Assembly (NCBI GenBank): GCA_947474365.1
Contig: CANJIU010000107.1
Span: 1 to 32,460, forward strand
DNA from: Opitutia bacterium
GTDB taxonomy: Bacteria; Verrucomicrobiota; Verrucomicrobiia; Opitutales; Opitutaceae
Direction: 5' to 3'
Length of the DNA: 32,460 bases
Below are positions 24,875 to 32,460 of this stretch, piece after piece. The position numbers and the translations under genes were made by a program. Within the stretch, counting starts at the first letter, position 1. Each line of letters starts with the position of its first letter. The notes under the pieces were generated by a model. The model worked only from the letters and a program-made list of their open reading frames with translations. It was not told the origin of the DNA and searched no databases.

Positions 24875-24936
24875 GTTGAAATCCGTTAGCTTGATTACCT
24901 CCCAAAGCAAGCCACCACTCATACCCAATTTACAGT

Positions 24937-26856
24937 ATGTCCATGACTCCCCTCGAAGAACTTCGCCACTCGTGCTCGCACGTCCTCGCGACCGCCATCC
25001 TCCGCATTTTTCCCGATGCCAAACTCGACATCGGCCCGCCGACGGACACGGGTTTTTATTACGACATCGATCTGGAGCACAAATTCACGGTTGACGATCT
25101 AGCCAAGCTCGAGGTCGAGATGAAGAAAATCGCGGACGAGAACCAGCCGTTCCTCCGCAAGGAAGTCTCCCGCGACGAGGCGATCGCGATCATCAAGGCC
25201 CGCGGCCAGGAGCGTTACAAACTGGGCCGCCTTGAGGATATTCCCGCTGAGGAAAAGATTTCATTCTACCAAAACGGCGAGTTCATCGACCTCTGCGCCG
25301 GCACGCACGTGCGCTACACGTCGAAACTGAAGGCGTTCAAACTGCTTTCGATCGCCGGCGCGTACCACCGCGGCGACGAAAAGAACAAGCAGCTGCAGCG
25401 CATCTACGGCACTGCTTTCCCCTCGAAGGATGAACTGGCCGCGTACCTCACGCAGCTCGACCAGGCCAAGCTGCGCGACCACCGCAAGCTCGGGCGGGAG
25501 TTGAAGCTGTTCCACATCGACGAGGATGTCGGCCAGGGTCTCATCCTCTGGACGCCCAACGGTTCGATTATCCGGCAGGAGTTGCAGGACTTCATCGGCG
25601 GCGAACTGCGCAAGCAGGGTTATTCGCAGGTCTTCACGCCGCACATTGGAAAACTCGAGCTCTACAAGACGTCGGGCCATTTTCCCTACTACAAGGAATC
25701 CCAGTTCACACCCGTCCTGGAAAACGAGTCGCTCGCGAAGGTCCTCGCCGAGAACTGCCCGTGCGGCGAAGTGTTCGCCCGTCTCGACGCGGTTTCGTCC
25801 GGCCTGCGGGATCAGATTAACGCGCGGACCGGCCGCGAAACGATCACGCCTGATCGCGTTAAACCGAACGAGCAGCTCCTCGACGGCTTCATGCTGAAGC
25901 CGATGAACTGCCCGCATCACATCAAGATTTTCGCCTCGCAGCCGCACTCCTACCGCGACCTGCCGGTCCGCCTCGCGGAATTCGGCACCGTTTACCGCTG
26001 GGAGCAAAGCGGTGAGCTCAACGGCATGACGCGCGTGCGCGGCTTCACGCAGGACGACGCCCATTTGTTCTGCACCGAGGAACAGGTCGCCCAGGAACTC
26101 ATCGGGTGCCTCGCGCTCGTGAAAATCGTCCTCACGACCCTCGGAATGCAGGATTACCGCGTGCGCGTCGGTCTCCGTGATCCCGACTCCAACAAATACA
26201 CCGGCGAATCCGCCAACTGGGACAAGGCGGAGAACGCCTGTCGCGAAGCCGCCAAGACCCTCGGCGTGCCGTTCACCGAGGAGCCGGGGGAAGCGGCGTT
26301 TTACGGGCCGAAGATCGATTTCGTGATCAAGGACGTCATTGGCCGCGAGTGGCAGCTCGGTACCGTTCAGGTCGACTACAATCTGCCGATCCGCTTCGAC
26401 CTCTCGTACATCGGGGCCGACAATCACGCGCATCGTCCGGTCATGATCCACCGTGCGCCCTTCGGTTCCCTGGAGCGGTTCTGCGGCGTGCTCATCGAGC
26501 ATTTTGCGGGCGACTTTCCCGCCTGGCTCGCGCCCGAGCAGGTGAGGTTGGTCCCGATCAGCGACAAGGTCATCGACTACGCCCGCGCGCTGCTGACGAA
26601 ACTCAAATCCGAGGGCCTCCGCGCTTCACTCGACGAACACAGCGACAAGCTTGGCGCCAAAATTCGACGGGCCGAGCTCGACAAGGTGCCCTACACGCTC
26701 GTCATCGGCCAAAAGGAAGCCGAGGCGAACAGCGTTTCCGTCCGCTCCCGCGCCCGCGGCGACGAGGGCGTGATGACCGCGGATGCCTACGTGGCTAAAT
26801 TGAAGGCGGAAGTTTCCGCCCGCGCGCTGCCGGACAAAAAGAAACCGGCCGCGTAA
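24937..26856 (+). CDS. thrS: Threonyl-tRNA synthetase without TGS domain
   Basis: 639 residues. The protein starts directly in the editing domain (RHSCSHVLATAILRIFPDA; DLCAGTHV supplies the Cys/His pair). The N-terminal TGS domain of about 60 residues found in the E. coli enzyme is therefore absent. Catalytic class II motifs: MLKPMNCPHH (zinc Cys 324; usually MNCPGH), YRWEQSGELNGMTRVRGFTQDDAH (His 376), FYGPKIDF and HRAPFGSLERF. The anticodon-binding domain follows (LAPEQVRLVPISDKV to the end). An insertion of about 55 residues at roughly 258-316, containing NCPCGEVFARLDAVS, precedes motif 2 and restores normal length. Which of the two nearby ATG codons (24937, 24943) is used cannot be decided. 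Confidence 0.95.
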   Translation: MSMTPLEELRHSCSHVLATAILRIFPDAKLDIGPPTDTGFYYDIDLEHKFTVDDLAKLEVEMKKIADENQPFLRKEVSRDEAIAIIKARGQERYKLGRLEDIPAEEKISFYQNGEFIDLCAGTHVRYTSKLKAFKLLSIAGAYHRGDEKNKQLQRIYGTAFPSKDELAAYLTQLDQAKLRDHRKLGRELKLFHIDEDVGQGLILWTPNGSIIRQELQDFIGGELRKQGYSQVFTPHIGKLELYKTSGHFPYYKESQFTPVLENESLAKVLAENCPCGEVFARLDAVSSGLRDQINARTGRETITPDRVKPNEQLLDGFMLKPMNCPHHIKIFASQPHSYRDLPVRLAEFGTVYRWEQSGELNGMTRVRGFTQDDAHLFCTEEQVAQELIGCLALVKIVLTTLGMQDYRVRVGLRDPDSNKYTGESANWDKAENACREAAKTLGVPFTEEPGEAAFYGPKIDFVIKDVIGREWQLGTVQVDYNLPIRFDLSYIGADNHAHRPVMIHRAPFGSLERFCGVLIEHFAGDFPAWLAPEQVRLVPISDKVIDYARALLTKLKSEGLRASLDEHSDKLGAKIRRAELDKVPYTLVIGQKEAEANSVSVRSRARGDEGVMTADAYVAKLKAEVSARALPDKKKPAA

Positions 26857-26865
26857 CGATTTTGC

Positions 26866-26892
26866 CGGGTGGCCTCCCGCCGTGGCCACCCG
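26866..26892 (+). terminator. Stem-loop after thrS
   Basis: CGGGTGGCC and GGCCACCCG form a perfect 9-base-pair stem 10 bases past the thrS stop. A competing pairing GCCGGGT/ACCCGGC (26864-26870 with 26896-26902) overlaps it. No T run follows, so it is a terminator or 3' end stabiliser candidate only. Confidence 0.45.
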
Positions 26893-26943
26893 CAAACCCG
26901 GCAGGCGTGACCTCGCCTCGTTTCGAGGGGGCGGGGGGGCGCC

Positions 26944-27010
26944 TCTTGTTGGTGAACAAGAATTGATCCTCGCCTCAAACGGCTCGTGCGTTGCAAGCCA
27001 ACCGGCTTGC
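26944..27010 (+). other. Two perfect hairpins in the thrS / TonB-receptor intergenic region
   Basis: TCTTGTT-GGTG-AACAAGA (26944-26961) and GCAAGCC-AACC-GGCTTGC (26993-27010) are both 7-base-pair stems with 4-base loops. They lie in the 346-base region 26857-27202, which contains no supported gene. They could belong to a small RNA or an untranslated leader. Confidence 0.35.
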
Positions 27011-27094
27011 CTCCTCCGATCAATGCGGACTGTCAGGGAAAAGACGAACGGCAACGGGGGCCTTTTAACGTTGTGATAACCTAGCGGACGATTA

Positions 27095-27106
27095 GGACAC
27101 GTGTCC
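27095..27106. promoter_or_regulatory. 12-base palindrome upstream of the TonB receptor (operator candidate)
   Basis: GGACACGTGTCC is a perfect palindrome 97 bases before the receptor ATG, in the region expected to hold its promoter. No regulator gene is adjacent, so the binding protein is unknown. Confidence 0.4.
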
Positions 27107-27153
27107 GATAGCTTTCCTTGCCAGCAAACCTCCGACTTTGAAACAAGCAGGTG

Positions 27154-27186
27154 CCTCCCCCCACGCCACCGTGGAATCAGGGGAGG
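27154..27186 (+). promoter_or_regulatory. Leader hairpin covering the purine-rich ribosome-site candidate
   Basis: CCTCCCC (27154-27160) pairs with GGGGAGG (27180-27186). An inner stem CCACG-CCAC-CGTGG (27161-27174) stacks on it with a 5-base bulge. GGGGAGG is the only Shine-Dalgarno-like sequence before the receptor ATG at 27203, at a long 16-base spacing. The hairpin would hide it. Confidence 0.4.
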
Positions 27187-27202
27187 GCCCCCGATAAACC
27201 CT

Positions 27203-30200
27203 ATGAAGACCAACCCGAAGTGCTCTCCATCGAGCGCCCGCCTGTGCTTGCTCGCCCTAACCGGCGCGGCGCTCCTCTCCGCCGACGCGGCCCGAGCGCA
27301 AGTCGCGCCTTCGCGTCCCGGCGCGCCCTCTCCTGCCGCGCCGGAAGAAGTCGTCACACTCTCCCCGTTTGAAGTCGTCTCCGACACGCGCGGCTATTAC
27401 TCCGCGAATTCGATGTCCGGCACCCGCTTCAACACGAAGCTCGAGGATCTCGGAGCGTCGCTAACCGTCGTCACGAAGGAGCAGATGCAGGACTTCGCGA
27501 TGCTCGATATCAACGACATCTTCCTTTACACCGCGAGCACCGAGGGCACCGGCACGTTCACCGACTACGTGATGGATCGGAACGGCCAGCTCACCGACAA
27601 CGTGCAGATGAACCCGACGCAGGCCAACCGGGTGCGTGGCATCGCCTCGGCCAACGTTTCGCTCGGCAACTTCGAGACCATGGGCCGCGTCCCGATCGAT
27701 CCGCTCCTGGTTGAAAGCATCGAGGTCAGCCGCGGTCCCAACGCCAATGTCTTCGGACTTGGCAATCCCTCCGGCACCGTCAACCAGGTGCCCGCGTCGG
27801 CCAATCTCACCCGCGACAAGTCGCGCGCCGAGGTCCGCGCCGACAGTTTTGACGGCTATCGCGGAGCGCTCGACGTGAACCGCGTGCTGCTCAAGGGCAA
27901 ACTCGCCGCCCGCGTCAGCAGTTCGTTCCAGCACGACGGTTTCGTCCGGAAGCCGTCCGGGATTAACACCGAGCGCTACAACGGCATGATCAAATTCCAG
28001 CCGTTCCAGAACACGACGATCAGCGGTTCCTATTTCTACTACCGCATGAACGGCAACCGCCCGAACTACACCCCGCCGCGCGACTACGTCTCCGACTGGC
28101 TCGCGGCCGGCAAACCCGGCTGGGATCCGATCGCGCAGGTGGTGCACGTCAACGGCCAGACGATCGGCAACGGCGGCCCCGGCACCACAACGCCCATCAC
28201 GGCTGACACGACCGTTCCCGCCTACTTCACCCGCGCCGGCACGATCCAGACCCGCTACAACGCCTTCGTCGACCAGACCGGCCTCGCTTATTGGACGACA
28301 CCGTCGACCAACAACCCCGCCTCCAATCCCTTCACCCCCGCGGCCAACGGCCAGACCATCCGCCTCATGCAGTCCGGCATCAATCTCGGCACCGCTGGCG
28401 CGAGCCTCGGTCGTTCCACAACCCAGCCGCTCTTCACCACCACCCCCAGTGTGAACGGCAAAGACATTTACGACTGGTCCGAAATCAATCTGTCCTCGGT
28501 CAACCGTCTGATGGACAAGACCGAGACCTACAGCGTCCAACTCGATCAACTCGTCGTCAACACGCCGCGCCACACCCTCGCCGCGCAGATCGCATTCCTG
28601 CGTGAGGACGCCGAGCGCTACCAGCGCACGCCGATCGGCAACTCCGGCACCAGCGGCCAGAGCGGCCAGCTCTTCGTCGACGTGAATGAGAAGCTCCTCG
28701 ATGGGTCCGCCAACCCGTTCTTCGGCCGCCCCTACATCGGTGTCACCGAACCGCTCACCCGCTATCTGCCGTCGAAATGGGACACCTACCGCGCCCAGGT
28801 CGCCTACAAACTCGATCTCCGCCGCGAACCCACCTGGCTCAAGCACCTCGGGCTCCACCAGGTCACCGCGTACGACGAGTACAAGTACCGCATCGCCCGC
28901 GCCTATTCCTACCGCGACGTCCTGAGCTCCGATCATGCCTGGACCGCAACCGGCCTCACCGGCTTCGCCGCCAACCAGGCCCGGGGCAACCAGAGCAACG
29001 TCACGGGAGGACCACAGGCCGGCGCCAACGTGGTCCGCGGCTACTTCCGCTACTACGTCGGCGACGCCACCGGCGGCAACATCGACTACGCCCCGTCCGA
29101 TTTCCGTTCCGGTTCGTATCCATTTGTCTGGGGCGGCTACACCATCGGCAACGGCACCAACGGCGCCGCGACCGGCGTGCCGGTGCCCGGCAGCGGCAAC
29201 TTCTCCCGCGCGAACGCCACGCTCTCCCAGCTCGCCACCACCGACTCCACCGGCGGCAACAACAACCTGAAGCAGATCATCAAGACCCCCGGCGGCGTCA
29301 TCCAGAGCCACTTTCTCGACGGGCGGCTCGTCACCACCTTCGGGCTTCGCGAGGACAAGGTCTACTCGAAGAACGGCTACGCCATACCGAATCTCGTCAC
29401 CGGCAACACGGAGCATGACTTCGCAACCGACAACCACTGGGCCGTCGGCGACTACCGCTTCAACAGCGGCCAGACGAAGACCATGGGCGCCGTGGCCCGC
29501 CCGTTCCGCGACCTCGCCTTCCTGCGCGACGCCGCCGAAAAGGGCACCGGCGTCACGCGCCTCCTCGCCGAGGCCGTCCGGGGTCTCTCGTTCACCTACA
29601 ACAAATCCGACAACTTCATCCCCCAGGCTCCGGCCGTGGATCTATTTCTCAAACAGCTCCCCAACATCACCGGCGAGGGCAAGGACTACGGCTTCTGGCT
29701 GAACATGCTCGACGGACGCTTCGTCGTTCGCGTCAACCACTGGGAAAACAAACAGCTCAACGCCCGTGACGGCGACGCCAACACCGTCGCCCAGCGCGTC
29801 ATGCGCCTGGATTTCGATGTCTCCGCCGACGCCTACCAGCTTTACGATCGCGCCGACGGCTGGCACCGCGCCATCAACCCGACGTGGAGCGATGCGCAAG
29901 TGCGCCAGGCGGTCGCCGATCAGATGAAGATTCCGACGCCGCTCTACGACACGATGCTCGACAACTTCCGCGCCGGTCGCATCGCCGCCACCAACGACGT
30001 CGTCGCCAAGGGCACCGAGATCGAACTTAACTTCAATCCCACGCGTTTCTGGACCGTCGCCGCCTCTGGCACCGAGACGAAGTCGATCAGCTCGAACATC
30101 TCCAACGCGGTCCAGCAATGGATCGACCAGCGCATGCCGGTGTGGACCTCCATCGTCGATCCCAACACCAATCCCGCACTCGGCACCGGCCAAAGTGCGG

Positions 30201-30742
30201 GCTGGGCAGCCGATGCCACCAACCCGCAGCACCTCTGGTGGATTCACAACTACGGCGGTTCGCAAACCGCCGCGCAGAACTACGCCACCTTCGTCGACGC
30301 CCCTTACCGCGTAATCAAGCAACAGGAAGGCAAGTCGAAGCCCAGCGTCCGCCGCTACAATTTCCGAATGAGCTCAAGCTACCAGCTCGCCGGCATCACC
30401 GAACACTCCGTACTAAAGAAGATGCGCGTCGGTGGCGCCATCCGTTGGGAAGACCGCGGCGCAATCGGCTACTACGGGAAACAAACGCTTCCGGCCATCA
30501 TCACGGAGCTCGATCCCAACCGTCCCATCTGGGACAAGGCCCACTCCTACTTTGACGCCTTCGTGAGCTACCGCACACGACTTTGGGCCGACAAGGTCGG
30601 CGCCTCGTTCCAGCTCAATGTGCGCAACATTCAGGAGGGCGGAAGACTGCAGGCGATTGGCGCCTTCCCCGACGGAACGCCCAACGCCTACCGAATAGTG
30701 GATCCGCGACAGTTTATCCTGAGCGCGACCTTCGACTTGTAG
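27203..30742 (+). CDS. TonB-dependent outer-membrane receptor (Opitutales type)
   Basis: 1179 residues from ATG 27203. The N-terminal signal peptide (LCLLALTGAALLSADAARA) and a TonB-box-like EEVVTLSPFEV at 48-58 fix this start; the longer frame to 27101 would include the leader hairpin. The plug domain follows (YYSANSMSGTRFNTKLEDLG, VTKEQMQDFAMLDINDIFLY, VESIEVSRGPNANVFGLGNPSGTVNQ). A 22-strand barrel follows with many Asn/Tyr/Asp-rich loops (GSYFYYRMNGNRPNYTPPRD), ending in the terminal strand RQFILSATFDL. Such receptors import large ligands such as siderophores, cobalamin, glycans or aromatic compounds with energy from TonB-ExbBD. The ligand cannot be told: no partner lipoprotein, hydrolase or sigma/anti-sigma pair adjoins it. 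A strong terminator follows. Confidence 0.95.
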   Translation: MKTNPKCSPSSARLCLLALTGAALLSADAARAQVAPSRPGAPSPAAPEEVVTLSPFEVVSDTRGYYSANSMSGTRFNTKLEDLGASLTVVTKEQMQDFAMLDINDIFLYTASTEGTGTFTDYVMDRNGQLTDNVQMNPTQANRVRGIASANVSLGNFETMGRVPIDPLLVESIEVSRGPNANVFGLGNPSGTVNQVPASANLTRDKSRAEVRADSFDGYRGALDVNRVLLKGKLAARVSSSFQHDGFVRKPSGINTERYNGMIKFQPFQNTTISGSYFYYRMNGNRPNYTPPRDYVSDWLAAGKPGWDPIAQVVHVNGQTIGNGGPGTTTPITADTTVPAYFTRAGTIQTRYNAFVDQTGLAYWTTPSTNNPASNPFTPAANGQTIRLMQSGINLGTAGASLGRSTTQPLFTTTPSVNGKDIYDWSEINLSSVNRLMDKTETYSVQLDQLVVNTPRHTLAAQIAFLREDAERYQRTPIGNSGTSGQSGQLFVDVNEKLLDGSANPFFGRPYIGVTEPLTRYLPSKWDTYRAQVAYKLDLRREPTWLKHLGLHQVTAYDEYKYRIARAYSYRDVLSSDHAWTATGLTGFAANQARGNQSNVTGGPQAGANVVRGYFRYYVGDATGGNIDYAPSDFRSGSYPFVWGGYTIGNGTNGAATGVPVPGSGNFSRANATLSQLATTDSTGGNNNLKQIIKTPGGVIQSHFLDGRLVTTFGLREDKVYSKNGYAIPNLVTGNTEHDFATDNHWAVGDYRFNSGQTKTMGAVARPFRDLAFLRDAAEKGTGVTRLLAEAVRGLSFTYNKSDNFIPQAPAVDLFLKQLPNITGEGKDYGFWLNMLDGRFVVRVNHWENKQLNARDGDANTVAQRVMRLDFDVSADAYQLYDRADGWHRAINPTWSDAQVRQAVADQMKIPTPLYDTMLDNFRAGRIAATNDVVAKGTEIELNFNPTRFWTVAASGTETKSISSNISNAVQQWIDQRMPVWTSIVDPNTNPALGTGQSAGWAADATNPQHLWWIHNYGGSQTAAQNYATFVDAPYRVIKQQEGKSKPSVRRYNFRMSSSYQLAGITEHSVLKKMRVGGAIRWEDRGAIGYYGKQTLPAIITELDPNRPIWDKAHSYFDAFVSYRTRLWADKVGASFQLNVRNIQEGGRLQAIGAFPDGTPNAYRIVDPRQFILSATFDL

Positions 30743-30763
30743 CGTTGCCCGACGCCTCTCTCC

Positions 30764-30790
30764 AGCGCCGGCCTCCGCCGGCGCTTTTTT
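30764..30790 (+). terminator. Rho-independent terminator of the TonB receptor gene
   Basis: AGCGCCGGC-CTCC-GCCGGCGCT is a perfect 9-base-pair GC-rich stem followed by TTTTT (30786-30790), 22 bases after the stop codon. Confidence 0.9.
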
Positions 30791-30833
30791 GTCGTTGCTG
30801 CGTTTCGCCCGCCTTCAACGCTCCGTCTCCAAC

Positions 30834-32318
30834 GTGACATTCACGGTGATCAAACCCTCGCGCGAGAACGCGTTTCGCTGGCTTCTCGCCGGGGCGATCT
30901 TCGCCCTGCTGATTGTTTTTTTCAGCCCATCGTGGAGTGCGTTTCGGCTCTGGTCCCGCGTACCGGAGCTTTCCGGCATGATCGAAACCCGCCGCGCCGT
31001 CAGTGTGCTCGCGCAGGTCGATCACCCCGGGGCGGAGATCGTCGATCCGCTGCACCGGGCGATCCAATGGCGGCTGTTTTTCCCCCTGGTCGGCCGCGCC
31101 CTCCACCTTCCGCACGCGCTGTTTTTCAGTCTCGCCCACCTCGGCTGCCTGCTCGTGCTCGGTTTCATCGTCCAGTTGCTCCGCCAGACGAAATACGAGT
31201 GGGACGAGGTCGGCTGCGCCACGGTCGCCCTGGGCTCCGCTTCGTGGTTTCTGACGTCGACAGGCTGGCTGGGATATTTTGATTCGTGGCTCGCGCTCGG
31301 CCTCTTACTGGTCGCCTTCGCCGACGCACGCTGGATCATCTGGCTCGCCTGCCTCCTGGCTCCATGGGTCGACGAACGCTTTGTCGTCGCCGCACCGTTC
31401 GCCCTGCTCTGCCGGTGGCTGCGTCGCCCGGACCAATTTGAACTGGGTCGGGAGGCCGGCGTTCCAGCCGGCCTGCTCGCCGCGTTTCTCGTCGTCCGGC
31501 TCGGACTCCTGGGGGACCGATCTGCCCCGGGCGCCACCCTCATCGGTTACCTCGGCGACCGCAATTATCTCGACGCTCCGCCCGGCCGCATCGTGCTCGG
31601 GGTGTGGGAGGGATTACGCGCCGGTTGGCTCTTCGTCGCCATGTCATTGTTCGCGGTCCGAAACCAACGCCCCCGCCTGTTCGCTCTCGGTGGGGCCCTG
31701 GTCGTGCTCGTCGCCGTCGGCCTCGCAACCGCACAGGACTACAGCCGTTCGATGACCATGCTGTTTCCCGCCGCGGTGCTCGGACTCCTGTTGGCCCGTC
31801 CATCCGCCGCCGGATGGTGGCGCGTGGCGCTGCGCGGCTCCGCCGCCACGGCGCTCATCCTGCCGGCCCATCACGTGATGAACGACGCCGTCGTGCCCGT
31901 TTTCAATCTCCACTATGCTTTACACGCGATCGACCACCCGCCGGCGATCGCCATGGCGGAGATTTACGAATTGCGCGCCATTCACGCCATGGAGCGCGCT
32001 GAATTCGCCCGGGCCGATCTGGATCTCGCGCTCGCGATCAAGCTCGCGACCAATCCGGCTTCGCCCGCGAAACAACGCGGAATCCTCGCCGCCAGCCAGG
32101 GCCGGTGGACGGACGCCCAGACGCATTTCTCGCTGATGGCAGAACATGATCCGCAAAACCCGGATGCCTGGCTGATGTGTGCGCAGGCACATCACGCACT
32201 AGGACAGGCTGCGGCTGCCTACTCGGCAATCGAGCGCGCCTTGGGATTGGCGCCCACCGACTGGAGAAGCCGCCCGGATGTCGCCCGATTTCTCGCCAAA
32301 CTGGGCCCCAAGCCCTAG
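30834..32318 (+). CDS. Polytopic membrane protein with C-terminal TPR-like region
   Basis: 494 residues from GTG 30834 (a second GTG at 30849 is an equal candidate). The upstream end of the open frame lies in the terminator, so those starts are rejected. About nine to ten hydrophobic helices span residues 14-345 (FRWLLAGAIFALLIVFF, LFFSLAHLGCLLVLGFIVQLL, WIIWLACLLAPWVDERFVVA). The layout with a charged WVDERF loop is reminiscent of GT-C-like or polymer-ligase membrane proteins, but no diagnostic motif is seen. Residues about 385-490 are helical pairs of TPR type (ERAEFARADLDLALAIKLAT, GILAASQGRWTDAQTHFSLM, AWLMCAQAHHALGQAAAAYS). Function unknown. The stop codon TAG coincides with the end of a repeat-flanked element, so the native C-terminus may have been altered. 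Confidence 0.8.
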   Translation: MTFTVIKPSRENAFRWLLAGAIFALLIVFFSPSWSAFRLWSRVPELSGMIETRRAVSVLAQVDHPGAEIVDPLHRAIQWRLFFPLVGRALHLPHALFFSLAHLGCLLVLGFIVQLLRQTKYEWDEVGCATVALGSASWFLTSTGWLGYFDSWLALGLLLVAFADARWIIWLACLLAPWVDERFVVAAPFALLCRWLRRPDQFELGREAGVPAGLLAAFLVVRLGLLGDRSAPGATLIGYLGDRNYLDAPPGRIVLGVWEGLRAGWLFVAMSLFAVRNQRPRLFALGGALVVLVAVGLATAQDYSRSMTMLFPAAVLGLLLARPSAAGWWRVALRGSAATALILPAHHVMNDAVVPVFNLHYALHAIDHPPAIAMAEIYELRAIHAMERAEFARADLDLALAIKLATNPASPAKQRGILAASQGRWTDAQTHFSLMAEHDPQNPDAWLMCAQAHHALGQAAAAYSAIERALGLAPTDWRSRPDVARFLAKLGPKP

Positions 32319-32389
32319 CAGCCTGTCGGACTTAGGAAGTCCGATCTGGGGCAAACGAATGTTGGCCGAACGGAACCGACAGGCTGCTA
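32316..32389. mobile_element. 74-base element with perfect 14-base terminal inverted repeats (MITE- or IS-end-like)
   Basis: TAGCAGCCTGTCGG (32316-32329) and CCGACAGGCTGCTA (32376-32389) are exact inverse complements flanking 46 bases. A nested hairpin TCGGACTT-AGG-AAGTCCGA (32326-32344) overlaps the left arm. The outer TA on each side could be a target duplication. It contains no gene. It could be a miniature transposable element, a solo IS remnant, or a long terminator-like stem. The left end supplies the stop codon of the preceding gene. Confidence 0.55.
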
Positions 32390-32392
32390 AAT

Positions 32393-32413
32393 GAAAATGC
32401 CTGCGGCATTTTC
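32393..32413. terminator. Hairpin with A4/T4 edges (bidirectional terminator candidate)
   Basis: GAAAATGCC-TGC-GGCATTTTC is a perfect 9-base-pair stem. It sits 3 bases after the inverted-repeat element. T-rich 3' arms on both strands suit a bidirectional terminator, or it may be part of the same mobile repeat. The remaining bases to 32460 show no gene. Confidence 0.4.
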
Positions 32414-32460
32414 GCGGATCGTGTGCCGGTCTGTTCGAAATATATTTGTAATAAGATGAC

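Noticed and set aside
25261..26502. 413-residue open frame antisense to thrS
   Set aside because: Mirror of ThrRS codons with biased composition; no family features.
26882..27076. 64-residue open frame after thrS
   Set aside because: Covers hairpins, has atypical composition and no ribosome site; no evidence it is a gene.
27140..27190. Cobalamin riboswitch before the TonB receptor
   Set aside because: GCCACCGTGG recalls part of a B12 box, but the conserved core elements and their order are absent. The sequence is better explained as a simple two-part hairpin.
27461..29437. 658-residue open frame on the strand opposite the TonB receptor
   Set aside because: Gly/Val/Asp-rich composition with no domain, fully antisense to a clear receptor gene; a GC-driven shadow frame.

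Overview
The window reads as a chromosomal segment of a high-GC verrucomicrobial bacterium, most likely of the Opitutaceae/Opitutus type. The basis is protein style rather than a database search. The 1179-residue TonB-dependent receptor opens with the LSPFEV...GYYSANSMSGTRF type of N-terminus I associate with Opitutales receptors. A secreted beta-propeller protein carries two C-terminal NLSTR...RGxGPxLxxF repeats of a kind common in Verrucomicrobia. Most genes lack a strong Shine-Dalgarno sequence, and long antisense open frames lie opposite real genes, as expected at high GC.

Left part (1-9,054). The left edge holds the first 71 bases of an IS5-like transposase gene. The presumed end of that element cuts the last gene of a minus-strand operon: a YtrA-type GntR regulator, an ABC ATPase and two paralogous permeases. 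The second permease is truncated exactly at the junction. Divergent from the regulator is a plus-strand pyrimidine operon, pyrR-pyrB-pyrC. It is followed closely by a CPBP-type membrane protease gene, thiL and tsaE, with short gaps and one overlap.

Middle (9,131-18,299). All genes here are on the minus strand. They are a large Gly/Arg-rich protein of unknown function, a secreted PQQ-like beta-propeller protein, a sensor histidine kinase, an outer-membrane beta-barrel candidate, a small secreted coiled-coil protein, an NtrC-type response regulator and tRNA-Leu(GAG). A near-consensus sigma-54 (-24/-12) promoter sits in front of the coiled-coil gene and directly downstream of the NtrC-type regulator. 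This suggests a self-contained sigma-54 two-component envelope module, which is the most interesting inference in the window.

Right part (18,413-32,460). pyrD (minus strand) diverges from a gene for a very acidic Asp/Glu-tailed protein, which ends in a clean terminator. Next come a short Wza/BexD-like export lipoprotein and an unknown membrane protein, then hemB (convergent, overlapping by 8 bases). cysS, a small minus-strand gene and thrS follow. The ThrRS lacks a TGS domain and carries a cysteine-containing insertion. After an unusually structured 346-base intergenic region comes the TonB receptor with a clear terminator, then a polytopic membrane protein with a TPR-like tail. That gene's stop codon lies in the end of a 74-base element with perfect 14-base terminal inverted repeats.

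Functionally, most of the window is housekeeping: pyrimidine synthesis, haem and thiamine cofactors, tRNA charging and the t6A modification. Envelope functions are interspersed. No rRNA, CRISPR array, phage gene or complete insertion sequence was seen.
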